DNA of 42,275 nucleotides. Origin: JALXDT01 sp964634755 (GTDB lineage: Bacteria > Acidobacteriota > Aminicenantia > JAMOAD01). Under the pieces are notes generated by a model. That model was not told where the DNA came from. It ran no database searches and was given only the letters and a program-made list of their open reading frames with translations. Position 1 is the first letter of the stretch. Every line of letters begins with the position of its first letter. Shown here piece by piece: positions 25,559 to 34,671 of this stretch. The stretch is from NCBI GenBank assembly GCA_964634755.1, contig CAZWJH010000010.1, forward strand, positions 1 to 42,275. The letters are read 5' to 3'. Both the position numbers and the translations under genes were made by a program.

Positions 25559-26335
25559 ATGAAATTAATAAAAAGATTTTTGGATAGTTCTATTTTTTTT
25601 CTGTTGGGAGATATGGCTATTTTCTCATTTGAAGCAATAAAAAATATCTTTTCTCCTCCTTTTGAAAAAAAAGAAACTTTAAAACAAATGTTTGAAATAG
25701 GAGTAAGCTCACTTCAAGTTGTAAGCTTAACTTCATTATTTACAGGAATGGTTTTTTCTCTTCAAACTTATCTTGGATTTAAAAAATTCGGAGCAGAGGC
25801 TTATTCAGCATCAATAATGGGAGTTTCCATTACAAAAGAACTTGTTCCCGTATTAGTGGGACTCATGGTTGCGGGGAGAGTGGGAGCATCAATAGCAGCT
25901 GAGCTGGGAACAATGAAGGTTACAGAACAAATTGATGCCCTTTTTACTCTTGGAACAGATCCGATAAAATTTCTTGCCTCTCCAAGAATAATAGCAGCTT
26001 CGCTTATGCTTCCCGTCTTAGTAATATATGGGGATGTAATTGGAATAATAGGTTCTTATATTGTGGATGTCCTTGTAATGGAGATGAATCCTACAAACTT
26101 TGTTGAATCAATCCTCTCTCACTTTGAAGTTTGGGACATTATAACTGGTTTAATAAAAGCTGTTTCATTCGGAACAATAATAGCTTCTGTAAGTTCATAC
26201 TATGGAATGAGAACAGAGGGAGGTGCTGAGGGAGTCGGAAAAGCCACAACTTTTGCAGTAGTTACTTCAAGTGTTTTGATTTTAGTTGCCGATTTTATCT
26301 GGGGTAAAGTATTACCATTCAGTTTAAAAGGATAA
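25559..26335 (+). CDS. mlaE: MlaE-family lipid-transport permease
   Basis: 258-residue inner-membrane permease of the MlaE/YrbE family, the membrane part of an ABC system that moves phospholipids between the inner and outer membranes. Features are an N-terminal amphipathic helix, about five membrane helices, and the family core LVPVLVGLMVAGRVGASIAAELGTMKVTEQIDAL. Its partner ATPase starts one base after its stop. No SD sequence precedes the ATG, which coincides with the predicted transcription start. Confidence 0.93.
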   Translation: MKLIKRFLDSSIFFLLGDMAIFSFEAIKNIFSPPFEKKETLKQMFEIGVSSLQVVSLTSLFTGMVFSLQTYLGFKKFGAEAYSASIMGVSITKELVPVLVGLMVAGRVGASIAAELGTMKVTEQIDALFTLGTDPIKFLASPRIIAASLMLPVLVIYGDVIGIIGSYIVDVLVMEMNPTNFVESILSHFEVWDIITGLIKAVSFGTIIASVSSYYGMRTEGGAEGVGKATTFAVVTSSVLILVADFIWGKVLPFSLKG

Positions 26336-26336
26336 A

Positions 26337-27089
26337 ATGAATCATATAGAAATTATAAATTTACACAAATCTTTTGGAAAAAAGAAAGTTTTAAGAGGGG
26401 TTAATTTAACAATAAAGAAAGGGGAGACATTCGTTGTAATAGGTGGTTCAGGGACAGGTAAAAGTGTTTTGATGAAACACATTGTAGGGCTTATCAAACC
26501 TGATGCTGGTGATATTTTAGTGGATAGAGAATCAATAGTAAAAATGAGTAAAAAAGAGCTCTTAGAAAAGATGAGAAAATTCGCCTATGTTTTCCAGGGA
26601 GCCGCTCTTTTTGATTCATTAAATATAAGAGAAAATATTGCTTTTGGTTTAAGAAGATTTTTTAATTATACTGAAGATGAAATAAGTGACATTGTTAAGG
26701 AATCACTTGAAAGTGTCGGGCTATTCAATGTTGAACACAAAATGCCAGCAGAGCTTTCCGGAGGGATGAAGAAGAGAGTCGGGCTTGCAAGAGCAATTGC
26801 GCTAAAACCTGAAATAATCCTTTACGATGAGCCAACAACAGGGCTGGATCCTGTAATGTCTGATGCAATAAGTAGATTGATAAACCAAATCAGCGAAAAA
26901 TACAAAGTTACTTCAATTGTTATAACCCATGATATGAAAAGTGCTTTTACAATTGCAGACAGAATAGGAATGCTTTATCAGGGGAAAATAATAGAAACAG
27001 GAAGTGTAGAAGAAATTAAAAATAGCCCAAACCCTATTTTAAAACAGTTTATAGAAGGTTCTTCCGAAGGACCTATTCAATTTATTTAA
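26337..27089 (+). CDS. mlaF: MlaF-family ABC ATPase
   Basis: 250-residue ATPase partner of MlaE. Walker A is GGSGTGKS (36-43), the signature LSGGMKKR begins at 140, and Walker B is ILYDE with catalytic E165, followed by PTTGLDP and the switch histidine in ITHDMK. Together with MlaE it would power lipid transport to or from the outer membrane. The substrate-binding MlaD/MCE subunit normally encoded next is absent; a radical SAM gene follows instead. Confidence 0.93.
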   Translation: MNHIEIINLHKSFGKKKVLRGVNLTIKKGETFVVIGGSGTGKSVLMKHIVGLIKPDAGDILVDRESIVKMSKKELLEKMRKFAYVFQGAALFDSLNIRENIAFGLRRFFNYTEDEISDIVKESLESVGLFNVEHKMPAELSGGMKKRVGLARAIALKPEIILYDEPTTGLDPVMSDAISRLINQISEKYKVTSIVITHDMKSAFTIADRIGMLYQGKIIETGSVEEIKNSPNPILKQFIEGSSEGPIQFI

Positions 27090-27090
27090 A

Positions 27091-28464
27091 TTGAAGAAAA
27101 AAATAGTTTTAATAAATCCTTGGATATATGATTTTACCGCTTTTGATCTCTGGGCTAGACCTGTTGGACTTTTTTATCTTGCTGCAATTATTAAAGAATA
27201 CACAGAAAACACAGAGCTTTGCTTTATAGATTGCCTTGATAGGTTCTCTGAAAAGGTTAGAAAAAAGCTTAAGTTCCCAAAATCCAAAGAAAATGGAAGG
27301 GGGAAATTTTACAAAGAAAGAATAAAAAAACCTTCTATTCTTAAAGAAATCCCTCGGTATTATTCAAGATATGGAATAACAGAGGAGATGTTCAAAGAAG
27401 AGCTAGAAAAAATCGGAGGAGCTGATCTTTATCTAATAACATCAACAATGACCTACTGGTATCCCGGTGTCCACAGAGCAATTGAGATCATTAAAGAAAT
27501 TTTCCCTGAATCAAAGGTCTGGTTGGGAGGCATATATCCATCCCTTTTAACAGAGTTTGCAAAAAAACACTCAAAAGTAGATTTAGTATTCAATGGCCAT
27601 GCTGAAAATATGATTATTCCTTTGTTAAAAGAGGCCGGTTTCAAGATAAAAAACACCCCATTTTTTAAAAACATTGATGAGCTTCCATATCCTCTCTACT
27701 CCCTTCAAAGCAAACACCCTTATCTCCCCTTTATGACTTCAATCGGATGTCCATTTAGATGCCCTTATTGTGCAACCAGAATTCTCTCCCCTGTTTTTTT
27801 TCAAAGAAAACCTGAAAATTTAGTTAAAGAGCTCGCATTTTACAAAGAAAGATACGGCACAGAGCATATAGTTTTTTATGATGATGCTCTTTTAGTAAAC
27901 AAAAGAAAAAGACTTCTTCCAATGTTAAAAGAGCTGAAAAAGAGAGGATTAAATTTTACTTTTCATACTCCAAATGGAATTCACATTAGAGAAATTGACA
28001 AAGAGACAGCTGAAATTATGTATGAAAGTAATTTTAAAACGATAAGGTTAAGTCTCGAAATAGGAGTTGAAGAATTAACAGATAAACTGGCACCAAAATT
28101 AAAATTAAATGATTTTGGAAAAGCAGTTATAAATTTAGTGGAGGCAGGATTTTCAAAAAAGCAATTGGAAACATATATTTTATTCGGACATCCTCTCCAA
28201 AATGCAAGGATTATTGAACGATCAATAAATTTTGTTTCACAGTATGAAGTTCCTATAAGCCTTTCTTACTTTTCTCCAATTCCGGGAACAGAAGATTACC
28301 AGGAGCTTATAAAAAAAGGAATTTTAAAAGAAAATGATGATCCACTTTTTCAAAATAAAATTGTATTTGTTTATCTAAAAAGCAACCTTAATTCAGAAGA
28401 AATAAAATATTTGAAAGAACTCGCAAGTAAATATAACCAAAAAATTAAACTTGACAAAAATTAG
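27091..28464 (+). CDS. B12-binding-type radical SAM protein
   Basis: 457-residue protein. Residues 1-190 resemble the cobalamin-binding domain that precedes many radical SAM domains (KIVLINPW, WLGGIYPS, VFNGHAE). The SAM domain starts with the [4Fe-4S] motif C220-x3-C224-x2-C227 (GCPFRCPYCATR). The product and substrate are unknown; a methylase or lipid-modifying role is possible. The likely start is TTG at 27091, one base after the mlaF stop, so translation is probably coupled; an ATG start is not available nearby. The mlaEF linkage may point to an envelope-lipid role (inference). Confidence 0.85.
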   Translation: MKKKIVLINPWIYDFTAFDLWARPVGLFYLAAIIKEYTENTELCFIDCLDRFSEKVRKKLKFPKSKENGRGKFYKERIKKPSILKEIPRYYSRYGITEEMFKEELEKIGGADLYLITSTMTYWYPGVHRAIEIIKEIFPESKVWLGGIYPSLLTEFAKKHSKVDLVFNGHAENMIIPLLKEAGFKIKNTPFFKNIDELPYPLYSLQSKHPYLPFMTSIGCPFRCPYCATRILSPVFFQRKPENLVKELAFYKERYGTEHIVFYDDALLVNKRKRLLPMLKELKKRGLNFTFHTPNGIHIREIDKETAEIMYESNFKTIRLSLEIGVEELTDKLAPKLKLNDFGKAVINLVEAGFSKKQLETYILFGHPLQNARIIERSINFVSQYEVPISLSYFSPIPGTEDYQELIKKGILKENDDPLFQNKIVFVYLKSNLNSEEIKYLKELASKYNQKIKLDKN

Positions 28465-28478
28465 AAAAGTAGTATCTT
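28451..28478 (+). promoter_or_regulatory. promoter of the SprA-like gene, TTGACA-N16-TATCTT
   Basis: A perfect -35 TTGACA (28451-28456) overlaps the end of the radical SAM gene. The -10 is TATCTT (28473-28478, 16 bp spacing) or the overlapping TCTTAT (28475-28480). The ATG at 28486 is eight bases after the first -10, at the predicted start, with no SD sequence. Confidence 0.55.
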
Positions 28479-28485
28479 ATTATTG

Positions 28486-29115
28486 ATGGATGTAGGGAAT
28501 ATAAACAGCTTTTATGTATCTAACAATTACAAATATTCTTTTAAATCAACAGATAATTCTGAAGGAGAAAATTTTAAAATAGAAAAAAAAGGGAAAAAAC
28601 AGGACGGAGAACTTTCTGAAAAAGAAAAAGAGGAATTAAAAAAACTAAAAGAAATAGATAGAAAAGTAAAACAACATGAAATGGCTCATATTATGGCTGC
28701 ACAGGGACTCGCCGTGACTCCAGCTCAATTTCAATACAAAAGAGGCCCCGATGGTCAGCTTTATGCTGTTGCAGGAGAAGTAAAGATTGACACATCTGAG
28801 GTTCCTAATGACCCAGAAGCAACAATTGAAAAGGCAAAAAAAATTCAGAGATGTGCCCTTGCTCCTCAGGACCCATCCCCTCAAGACAGACAGGTAGCTG
28901 CAAAAGCACGACAGATGGAAAATGAGGCAAGAATAGAATTAATGAAAAAAAAGCAGGAAGAAGCAAAAAAGGCTATGGAAAAAGCCAAAAAAGAAGAGTA
29001 TCCCTCTTCAACTATTGATTTTCAACAGGATTTTCTCCCCTCTATACAATCAAACTTTATTACAAATACATACTCATCATTCCCAGAGGGTAACACTATT
29101 AATTTTTTAGTATAG
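28486..29115 (+). CDS. SprA-related putative metallopeptidase
   Basis: 209-residue protein with a zinc-peptidase motif HEMAH (HExxH) in KVKQHEMAHIMAAQG, followed by the conserved block QYKRGPDGQLYAVAGEVKID and PSPQDRQVAAKARQMENEAR, which marks the SprA-related family. There is no signal peptide. The N-terminal 60 residues are charged and probably disordered, and the segment after residue 140 is a lysine-rich coiled coil. The role of the family is not established. ATG 28486 is preferred over TTG 28483; neither has an SD sequence, and a promoter places transcription start on the ATG. Confidence 0.82.
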   Translation: MDVGNINSFYVSNNYKYSFKSTDNSEGENFKIEKKGKKQDGELSEKEKEELKKLKEIDRKVKQHEMAHIMAAQGLAVTPAQFQYKRGPDGQLYAVAGEVKIDTSEVPNDPEATIEKAKKIQRCALAPQDPSPQDRQVAAKARQMENEARIELMKKKQEEAKKAMEKAKKEEYPSSTIDFQQDFLPSIQSNFITNTYSSFPEGNTINFLV

Positions 29116-29130
29116 TTTTATAGTATAGTT

Positions 29131-29772
29131 TTATTTTTTTATAATCTCTTTTATCTTTTTCTTTAGAGAAGTAGGAATAAGAGAATTTTTTAAGAATTCT
29201 TTAAGATGGGATTTTGAAAACCTTGATAAAATATTAACTAAAAACATTTCAGAAAGATAGCCTTTAGAAGCTAAAGCAAATAGTATTCTCTCTCTACCTT
29301 TCCATTTTGGGTTCGAAAGTATTGATGCAATAAAAGAAGGATTAAGCCTTGTTTTTCTAATTATGTAAAAAAGATCATTTTCTTTTAATCTTGAATTTTT
29401 TAAAATTTCAACCAAAACAGAAGGATCCTCCTCTTTTACCATTTTGACAAATTCAGGAGGAATTATCCTCCACAATACCTTTTTTTCCCCCTTTTGAAGC
29501 TTGTTGTATCTTGTGGAAAGGTTTAATAAAGCTGCTTGTTTAACAAAGATATTTGTGGTAGGAGCCTTAATGACTCTTACCAAATCCATTGGAAAAAGAG
29601 AAGGGAGAAAGGAAGAGGCAAGAGAAGAAACCATCGCTGGTTTAATTAATAACAATATTAAATATTCCCGATTTTTTACTACCTCTTCCCGCTCTAAAAG
29701 TTCCTTTATCTCTTCCCCTGAAAGTGATAAATCCTTTATTTTTTCCTTAAGAGAAACCTCCCTCTCTTGCAC
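29131..29772 (-). CDS. all-helical repeat protein, function unknown
   Basis: About 213 residues, predicted almost entirely alpha-helical with alternating helices, reminiscent of HEAT/Armadillo or DUF2336-type helical repeats (PEFVKMVKEEDPSVLVEILKN, NPSFIASILSNPKWKGRERI). No catalytic motif or membrane helix is visible. The start used is GTG 29772, which has no clear SD sequence, so the N-terminus is uncertain. It lies 17 bp downstream of the HU gene and is probably cotranscribed. It converges with the SprA-like gene with only 15 bp between them. Confidence 0.65.
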   Translation of the reverse strand: MQEREVSLKEKIKDLSLSGEEIKELLEREEVVKNREYLILLLIKPAMVSSLASSFLPSLFPMDLVRVIKAPTTNIFVKQAALLNLSTRYNKLQKGEKKVLWRIIPPEFVKMVKEEDPSVLVEILKNSRLKENDLFYIIRKTRLNPSFIASILSNPKWKGRERILFALASKGYLSEMFLVNILSRFSKSHLKEFLKNSLIPTSLKKKIKEIIKK

Positions 29773-29789
29773 AAATTATAAATGAGTTG

Positions 29790-30083
29790 TTATTTTGCGA
29801 CTCTTTCCTTTAATGTTTTCCCCGCTTTAAAAACAGGATACTTTTTTGCTGCAATTTCAATTTTTGCGCCAGTCTTGGGATTTCTTCCTTCCCTTGCTTT
29901 TCTCTGTCTGGAAGTAAATGTCCCGAATCCGGGAATAGTTACCTTCTTTCCAGCATCCAGTTCTGTTGCAATAATCCCCTTACCGGGCTGAGCATCAAAG
30001 ATTGCGCTCACTACCTCAAGAGCTTTTGCTTTTGACAAACCTGTCTTTTTTGCTAACTTTTCAGCCAATTCTGTCTTTGTCAT
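29790..30083 (-). CDS. hup: HU/IHF-family DNA-binding protein
   Basis: 97-residue histone-like protein that bends and compacts DNA. Features are the N-terminal helices MTKTELAEKLAKKTGLSKAKA, the signature VTIPGFGTFTSRQRKAREGRNPKTG on the DNA-binding arm, and the C-terminal KYPVFKAGKTLKERV. SD AAAAGGAGG precedes the ATG. A consensus promoter lies upstream at 30118-30146. Confidence 0.96.
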   Translation of the reverse strand: MTKTELAEKLAKKTGLSKAKALEVVSAIFDAQPGKGIIATELDAGKKVTIPGFGTFTSRQRKAREGRNPKTGAKIEIAAKKYPVFKAGKTLKERVAK

Positions 30084-30117
30084 CTAAGACCTCCTTTTAA
30101 AGTTTAATTATATAATA

Positions 30118-30146
30118 AGTTTAAACATTTTTATACCCATTGTCAA
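30118..30146 (-). promoter_or_regulatory. promoter of the HU gene, TTGACA-N17-TAAACT
   Basis: On the minus strand, a perfect -35 TTGACA (complement of 30141-30146) and -10 TAAACT (complement of 30118-30123, four of six) are 17 bp apart. The start near 30111 leaves a short leader carrying the SD sequence. Confidence 0.6.
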
Positions 30147-30221
30147 GAAGTCTTTCACTCTTAATATCAATATTCTCGTCAAATCCCCCCTCTTTTTTTC
30201 TTATTATAAAAAATAATCACA

Positions 30222-30295
30222 TGCGGCTGGGGAGATTCGAACTCCCGACACTAGGATTAGGAATCCTATGCTCTATCCTGCTGAGCTACAGCCGC
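30222..30295 (-). tRNA. tRNA-Arg (CCU anticodon)
   Basis: A complete 74-base cloverleaf: acceptor GCGGCTG/CAGCCGC, D stem GCTC/GAGC, anticodon stem TAGGA/TCCTA with loop TTCCTAA (anticodon CCT, reads AGG), T stem GGGAG/CTCCC with TTCGAAT, discriminator A. CCA is not encoded. It begins 19 bases after the rpoZ stop on the same strand, so it may be the last member of the rpoBC transcript. Confidence 0.97.
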
Positions 30296-30314
30296 ATTTT
30301 TACAATAAATAGTA

Positions 30315-30539
30315 TTATTCTTCTTTTTCTATTTCCTCTGAGTCTATTTGCTCTATAACATCACGAGGTATTATCGGGATTACAAGCCCCTTGTCTATTT
30401 CTTCCTTAGCAATTCTGATTGCATTGAATTCTTTCCCTTTGTAAGGAACAAGAGGTTTACTGTTTCCTTTTAAAAGCTGCCGAGCTCTTTTCGAAACTGC
30501 AAGAACATAAATATAACTGTTCATTTTCTCTTTATTCAT
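30315..30539 (-). CDS. rpoZ: RNA polymerase omega subunit
   Basis: 74-residue omega-type protein; RARQLLKGNSKPLV and the helix FNAIRIAKEEIDKGLV match the conserved core of omega, which clamps the C-terminal part of beta-prime and aids assembly. The ATG starts one base after the rpoC stop, so beta-prime and omega would be made from neighbouring cistrons. In many bacteria rpoZ is beside gmk, so this placement is notable. Confidence 0.88.
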   Translation of the reverse strand: MNKEKMNSYIYVLAVSKRARQLLKGNSKPLVPYKGKEFNAIRIAKEEIDKGLVIPIIPRDVIEQIDSEEIEKEE

Positions 30540-30540
30540 C

Positions 30541-33500
30541 TTATGCTCCCTCTTCCTCTTTTACAATCTTTTCAACCACTTCATATTTCTGATATTCCTT
30601 AAATCCTGTTCCCGCAGGGATAAGTCTTCCCATAGTAACATTTTCCTTAATTCCTAAAAGTTTATCAATTTTAGCAAAGAAAGCTGCTTCTGCAAGAACT
30701 CTTGTTGTTTGTTGGAATGAAGCAGCAGATATAAAAGAATCAGTATTCAAAGCTGCTTTGGATATTCCCAAAAGTGCCGGATTTGCTTTTGGAGGCTCGC
30801 CACCTTCTGCAAGAATTCTTTGAAGTTCTTCCTGAAAAGTAAATTTATCCACTAATTGCCCATAATAGAATTTAGAATCTCCTATTTCCTCTATCTTAAC
30901 CCATTTTAGCATCTGTCTTATAATAACTTCTATGTGCTTGTCATTAATCTCAACCCCCTGAGATCTGTATACTTGTTGAATTTCCTTTATAAGATATTTG
31001 GCAAGAGCTTCTTCTCCTGACGCCTCAAGGATTTTATGAGGATCGGAAGGTGCTTCAATAAGAGGTTGTCCTGTTTTTATATAATCTCCTTCCTGAACAA
31101 GAATATATGAAGATGTTGGGACATTGTATTCTTTCTTATCTCCAGTTTCTTCATTTTCAATAATAATTTTCCTCAAACCTCTTGAGACCGGACCAAACTT
31201 CACATAGCCATCAATTTCACTTAAAATAGCAGGATTCTGCGGTTTTCGAGCTTCAAAAAGATCCTGTGCCCTTGGGAGACCTCCGGTAATATCCTTAGTC
31301 TTTGCAGTTTCTCTTGGCATTCTTGCTATTATCTGCCCTGCTTTAACTTTGTCCCCATTCTTTACTTCAAGAAATGCATCAGCAGGCATGTGGTATTCCC
31401 TTATTATATTTCCATCCTCATCCTTGATTAGAATCATAGGTTGCTTTTTCTCATCTTTTGATTTTATTATCTGTTTCTTAACATGTCCTGTCCTATCATC
31501 TCTAACTGAGATAAGTGTTACATCCTCCAGAATATCTTTAAACTCAATATAGCCTGCAAATTCGGTCAAAACTACATTTGAATAAGGATCCCAGGTAGTT
31601 AAAACATTGCCTTTTTTAACCTTATCTCCATCATTTACCATTAATTTGGCACCATAAACAACAGGATATGTTTCTTTTTCTCTTCCTTTGTGATCCACTA
31701 TGGTAATAATCCCGGTTCTATTGATTACTATATGTTCACCTTCTTCATTTTGGACAAATTTCACATTAGTCAACTTAATTGTTCCCTCGTTTCTGGCTTT
31801 TAAAGAAGAGACATTAACAAGGCCTGATGCAATACCTCCGATGTGGAATGTTCTCATCGTAAGCTGCGTTCCAGGCTCTCCAATTGATTGAGCGGCAATA
31901 ATACCAACCGCTTCTCCCAAACTTACAGTTCTTCCTCTTGCCATATCTCTTCCATAACACTTCTGACATACTCCATGTTTGGCTTTACATGTAAGAAGAG
32001 TTCTTATTTTTAAACTGTTTTTACCGGTTGCTATTATCTTCTTAGCTTTTTCCTCATCTATTTCTTCATTTACATCAACTACTACTTCCCCTGTTTCAGG
32101 GATAACAACCCTCTCTAAAGAAGTCCTTCCTAAAATCCTATCATAAAAAGATTCAATGATCTCCCCATTTTCAATTATTGCTGAAACTTCCATTCCTTGA
32201 GTTGTTCCGCAATCTTCCTCTGTAACAACAACATCCTGTGCAACATCAACAAGTCTTCTTGTTAAGTAACCTGCTTCAGCTGTTTTTAATGCTGTATCTG
32301 CAGATCCTTTTCTTGCTCCGTGTGTTGAAATAAAGTATTCAAGAGAGGTAAGCCCTTCTCTGAAATTGGATTTAATCGGATTTTCAATAACTTCTCCGGA
32401 AGGCTTTGCCATAAGCCCCCTCATCCCTGCAAGCTGTCTTACTTGATCCATCTTACCTCTTGCTCCAGATTGTGCCATAATCAAAAGCGAATTAAGCTCA
32501 CGTGTTTCTTCCATTTTCTTTTCAATATTCTTCCTCATCTCTTTGGTAATACTATTAGTAACTCTCTCCCAGATGTCTGTTATCATATTATGTTTTTCAT
32601 CAGGGGACACAACACCCTCTTCATACTTCTTTATGATCTTATCAACTTCTCTCTCTGCCTCTTTTATAAGCTTCTCTTTTGACGGAGGAGTAATCATATC
32701 AGATGCTGCTATTGAAAATCCGGCAAGTGTTGCATATTCAAAACCAATTTCCTTAAGAGAGTTTAAAATCTCAACTGTTTTCTCGAGTCCCACTGTCTGG
32801 TATGCATAGTAAACCAAATTCTGAACTCCCTTCTTATTAAGCATACCATTTATAAATGGGATCTCTGGTGGAAGTTCATTGTTTAATAACACTCTCCCCG
32901 GTGTTGTTTCAATAATTCCATTAATCTCTTTCACAGGACAATTTGCTATATCCTGATTGTCTTCAATATATTTTTCAATATTTTTTACTTTACCATTCCA
33001 CTTAAGTAGTACTCTTGCATGAAGATCAACATAACCTAGCTCATAAGCAATCCTAACATCATCAGGAGTTGCAAAAATTCTTCCTTCACCCTTAGCTTTA
33101 TTTTTCTTAATTGTAAGATAATAAATTCCCAAGACCATATCTTGAGTGGGAATAGCAAGAGGTTTTCCATTTGCAGGCGAAAGTATGTTTAATGGAGCAA
33201 GCATAAGTTCTTTACTTTCAACCTGAGCTTCAATAGAAAGAGGGACATGAACAGCCATCTGATCCCCATCAAAGTCCGCATTAAATGCTGGACATACCAT
33301 AGGATGTATCTGAATAGCTTTACCCTCAACTAATATTGGCTCAAACGCCTGAATACTGTTTCTGTGAAGTGTAGGAGCCCTGTTTAAAAGTACAGGATGA
33401 TATTTAACAGCATCCTCAAGACACTCCCATACTTCTGGAGCTCTTTCATCTATCATATCTTTTGCCCCGGCAATTGAAACAGCGTACCTATCTTCCAGAA

Positions 33501-34659
33501 GTCTGATTACAAAAGGTTTAAAAAGTTCAAGAGCTACTAATTTTGGTAACCCGCACTGGTGTAATTTCAAATTGGGGTTAACAACAATAACAGATCTTCC
33601 TGAGTAATCAACTCTTTTTCCAAGAAGATTCTGTCTGAATCTTCCGGTTTTACCTTTAAGAGAATCAGAGAGTGATTTTAATGGTCTGTTGTTTGAAGCA
33701 AGGTAATACTTTCCTCTCGCCCCATTTTCAAAAAGTGCGTCAACTGCTTCCTGAAGCATTCTCTTTTCATTCTTGATAATAATCTCTGGCGCATTTTGAT
33801 CTATGAGTTTTCTTAATCTATTGTTTCTGTTTATAATCCTTCTGTAAAGTTCATTAAGATCAGAGGAAGCAAATGTTCCGCTATCAAGTCTTACCAAAGG
33901 TCTAAGGTCCGGCGGCAAAACGGGTAAAACTTCCAATACCATCCACTCAGGTCTGTTTCCGGATTCAATAAAAGCCTCAACTGTTCTCAATCTCTTTGAA
34001 AGTTTAAGCTTCTTCTGGGCTGATTTTTCCTTTTTTAATGCCTTTCTGAGCTTTTCAGCCTCTTTTTTAGGATCTGTCTTTTTAAGAAAGTCCCTGATAG
34101 CTTCAGCTCCCATTCTTATATCAAATTCATCTTCGGAGTACTTTTCAAGTAATTTTTGATATTCTTTCTCACTCAAAATATCTTTTTCATCAATTTCACT
34201 TGAAGCTTCTCCCGGATCCACAACTATATATCTTTCAAAATAAACAACCCTTTCAAGGTCTTTCTGATCTATTCCGAGGGTTAAAGCTATTTTACTACCC
34301 GGACCTCTAAGGTACCAGATATGAGTTACAGGAGATACGAGTTCTATGTGACCCATTCTCTCTCTTCTGACTTTTCTTTCCGTAACTTCAACTCCGCACT
34401 TTTCACAAATCATACCCTTATATTTTTTTCTCTTGTACTTTCCACAAAGGCATTCGTAATCATTTATAGGGCCAAAAATCTTTGCACAAAACAGACCATC
34501 TTTTTCGGGTTTGTGAGTTCTATAATTTATTGTTTCAGCTTTTTTTACTTCTCCGTAAGACCATCCGATAATCTGCTCCGGCGAAGCAAGGGATAATTTC
34601 ATATAATCAAAATCATTGACACTCATCCCTCGGATGGTTAAACTTTTTTTAGGTATCAT
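30541..34659 (-). CDS. rpoC: RNA polymerase beta-prime subunit
   Basis: 1372-residue largest subunit of RNA polymerase. The N-terminal zinc domain is C70-x-C72-x12-C85-x2-C88. The catalytic magnesium motif NADFDGD is at 460-466. A second zinc cluster lies in EEDCGTTQG ... CKAKHGVCQKCYG. The trigger loop is split by a large insertion between MRTFHIGG and ETAKTKDITGGLPRAQDLFEARKP, as in Gram-negative lineages. SD AAGGAGGGG precedes the ATG. It lies 12 bp after rpoB. Confidence 0.98.
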   Translation of the reverse strand: MIPKKSLTIRGMSVNDFDYMKLSLASPEQIIGWSYGEVKKAETINYRTHKPEKDGLFCAKIFGPINDYECLCGKYKRKKYKGMICEKCGVEVTERKVRRERMGHIELVSPVTHIWYLRGPGSKIALTLGIDQKDLERVVYFERYIVVDPGEASSEIDEKDILSEKEYQKLLEKYSEDEFDIRMGAEAIRDFLKKTDPKKEAEKLRKALKKEKSAQKKLKLSKRLRTVEAFIESGNRPEWMVLEVLPVLPPDLRPLVRLDSGTFASSDLNELYRRIINRNNRLRKLIDQNAPEIIIKNEKRMLQEAVDALFENGARGKYYLASNNRPLKSLSDSLKGKTGRFRQNLLGKRVDYSGRSVIVVNPNLKLHQCGLPKLVALELFKPFVIRLLEDRYAVSIAGAKDMIDERAPEVWECLEDAVKYHPVLLNRAPTLHRNSIQAFEPILVEGKAIQIHPMVCPAFNADFDGDQMAVHVPLSIEAQVESKELMLAPLNILSPANGKPLAIPTQDMVLGIYYLTIKKNKAKGEGRIFATPDDVRIAYELGYVDLHARVLLKWNGKVKNIEKYIEDNQDIANCPVKEINGIIETTPGRVLLNNELPPEIPFINGMLNKKGVQNLVYYAYQTVGLEKTVEILNSLKEIGFEYATLAGFSIAASDMITPPSKEKLIKEAEREVDKIIKKYEEGVVSPDEKHNMITDIWERVTNSITKEMRKNIEKKMEETRELNSLLIMAQSGARGKMDQVRQLAGMRGLMAKPSGEVIENPIKSNFREGLTSLEYFISTHGARKGSADTALKTAEAGYLTRRLVDVAQDVVVTEEDCGTTQGMEVSAIIENGEIIESFYDRILGRTSLERVVIPETGEVVVDVNEEIDEEKAKKIIATGKNSLKIRTLLTCKAKHGVCQKCYGRDMARGRTVSLGEAVGIIAAQSIGEPGTQLTMRTFHIGGIASGLVNVSSLKARNEGTIKLTNVKFVQNEEGEHIVINRTGIITIVDHKGREKETYPVVYGAKLMVNDGDKVKKGNVLTTWDPYSNVVLTEFAGYIEFKDILEDVTLISVRDDRTGHVKKQIIKSKDEKKQPMILIKDEDGNIIREYHMPADAFLEVKNGDKVKAGQIIARMPRETAKTKDITGGLPRAQDLFEARKPQNPAILSEIDGYVKFGPVSRGLRKIIIENEETGDKKEYNVPTSSYILVQEGDYIKTGQPLIEAPSDPHKILEASGEEALAKYLIKEIQQVYRSQGVEINDKHIEVIIRQMLKWVKIEEIGDSKFYYGQLVDKFTFQEELQRILAEGGEPPKANPALLGISKAALNTDSFISAASFQQTTRVLAEAAFFAKIDKLLGIKENVTMGRLIPAGTGFKEYQKYEVVEKIVKEEEGA

Positions 34660-34671
34660 TTCCCCTCCTTT

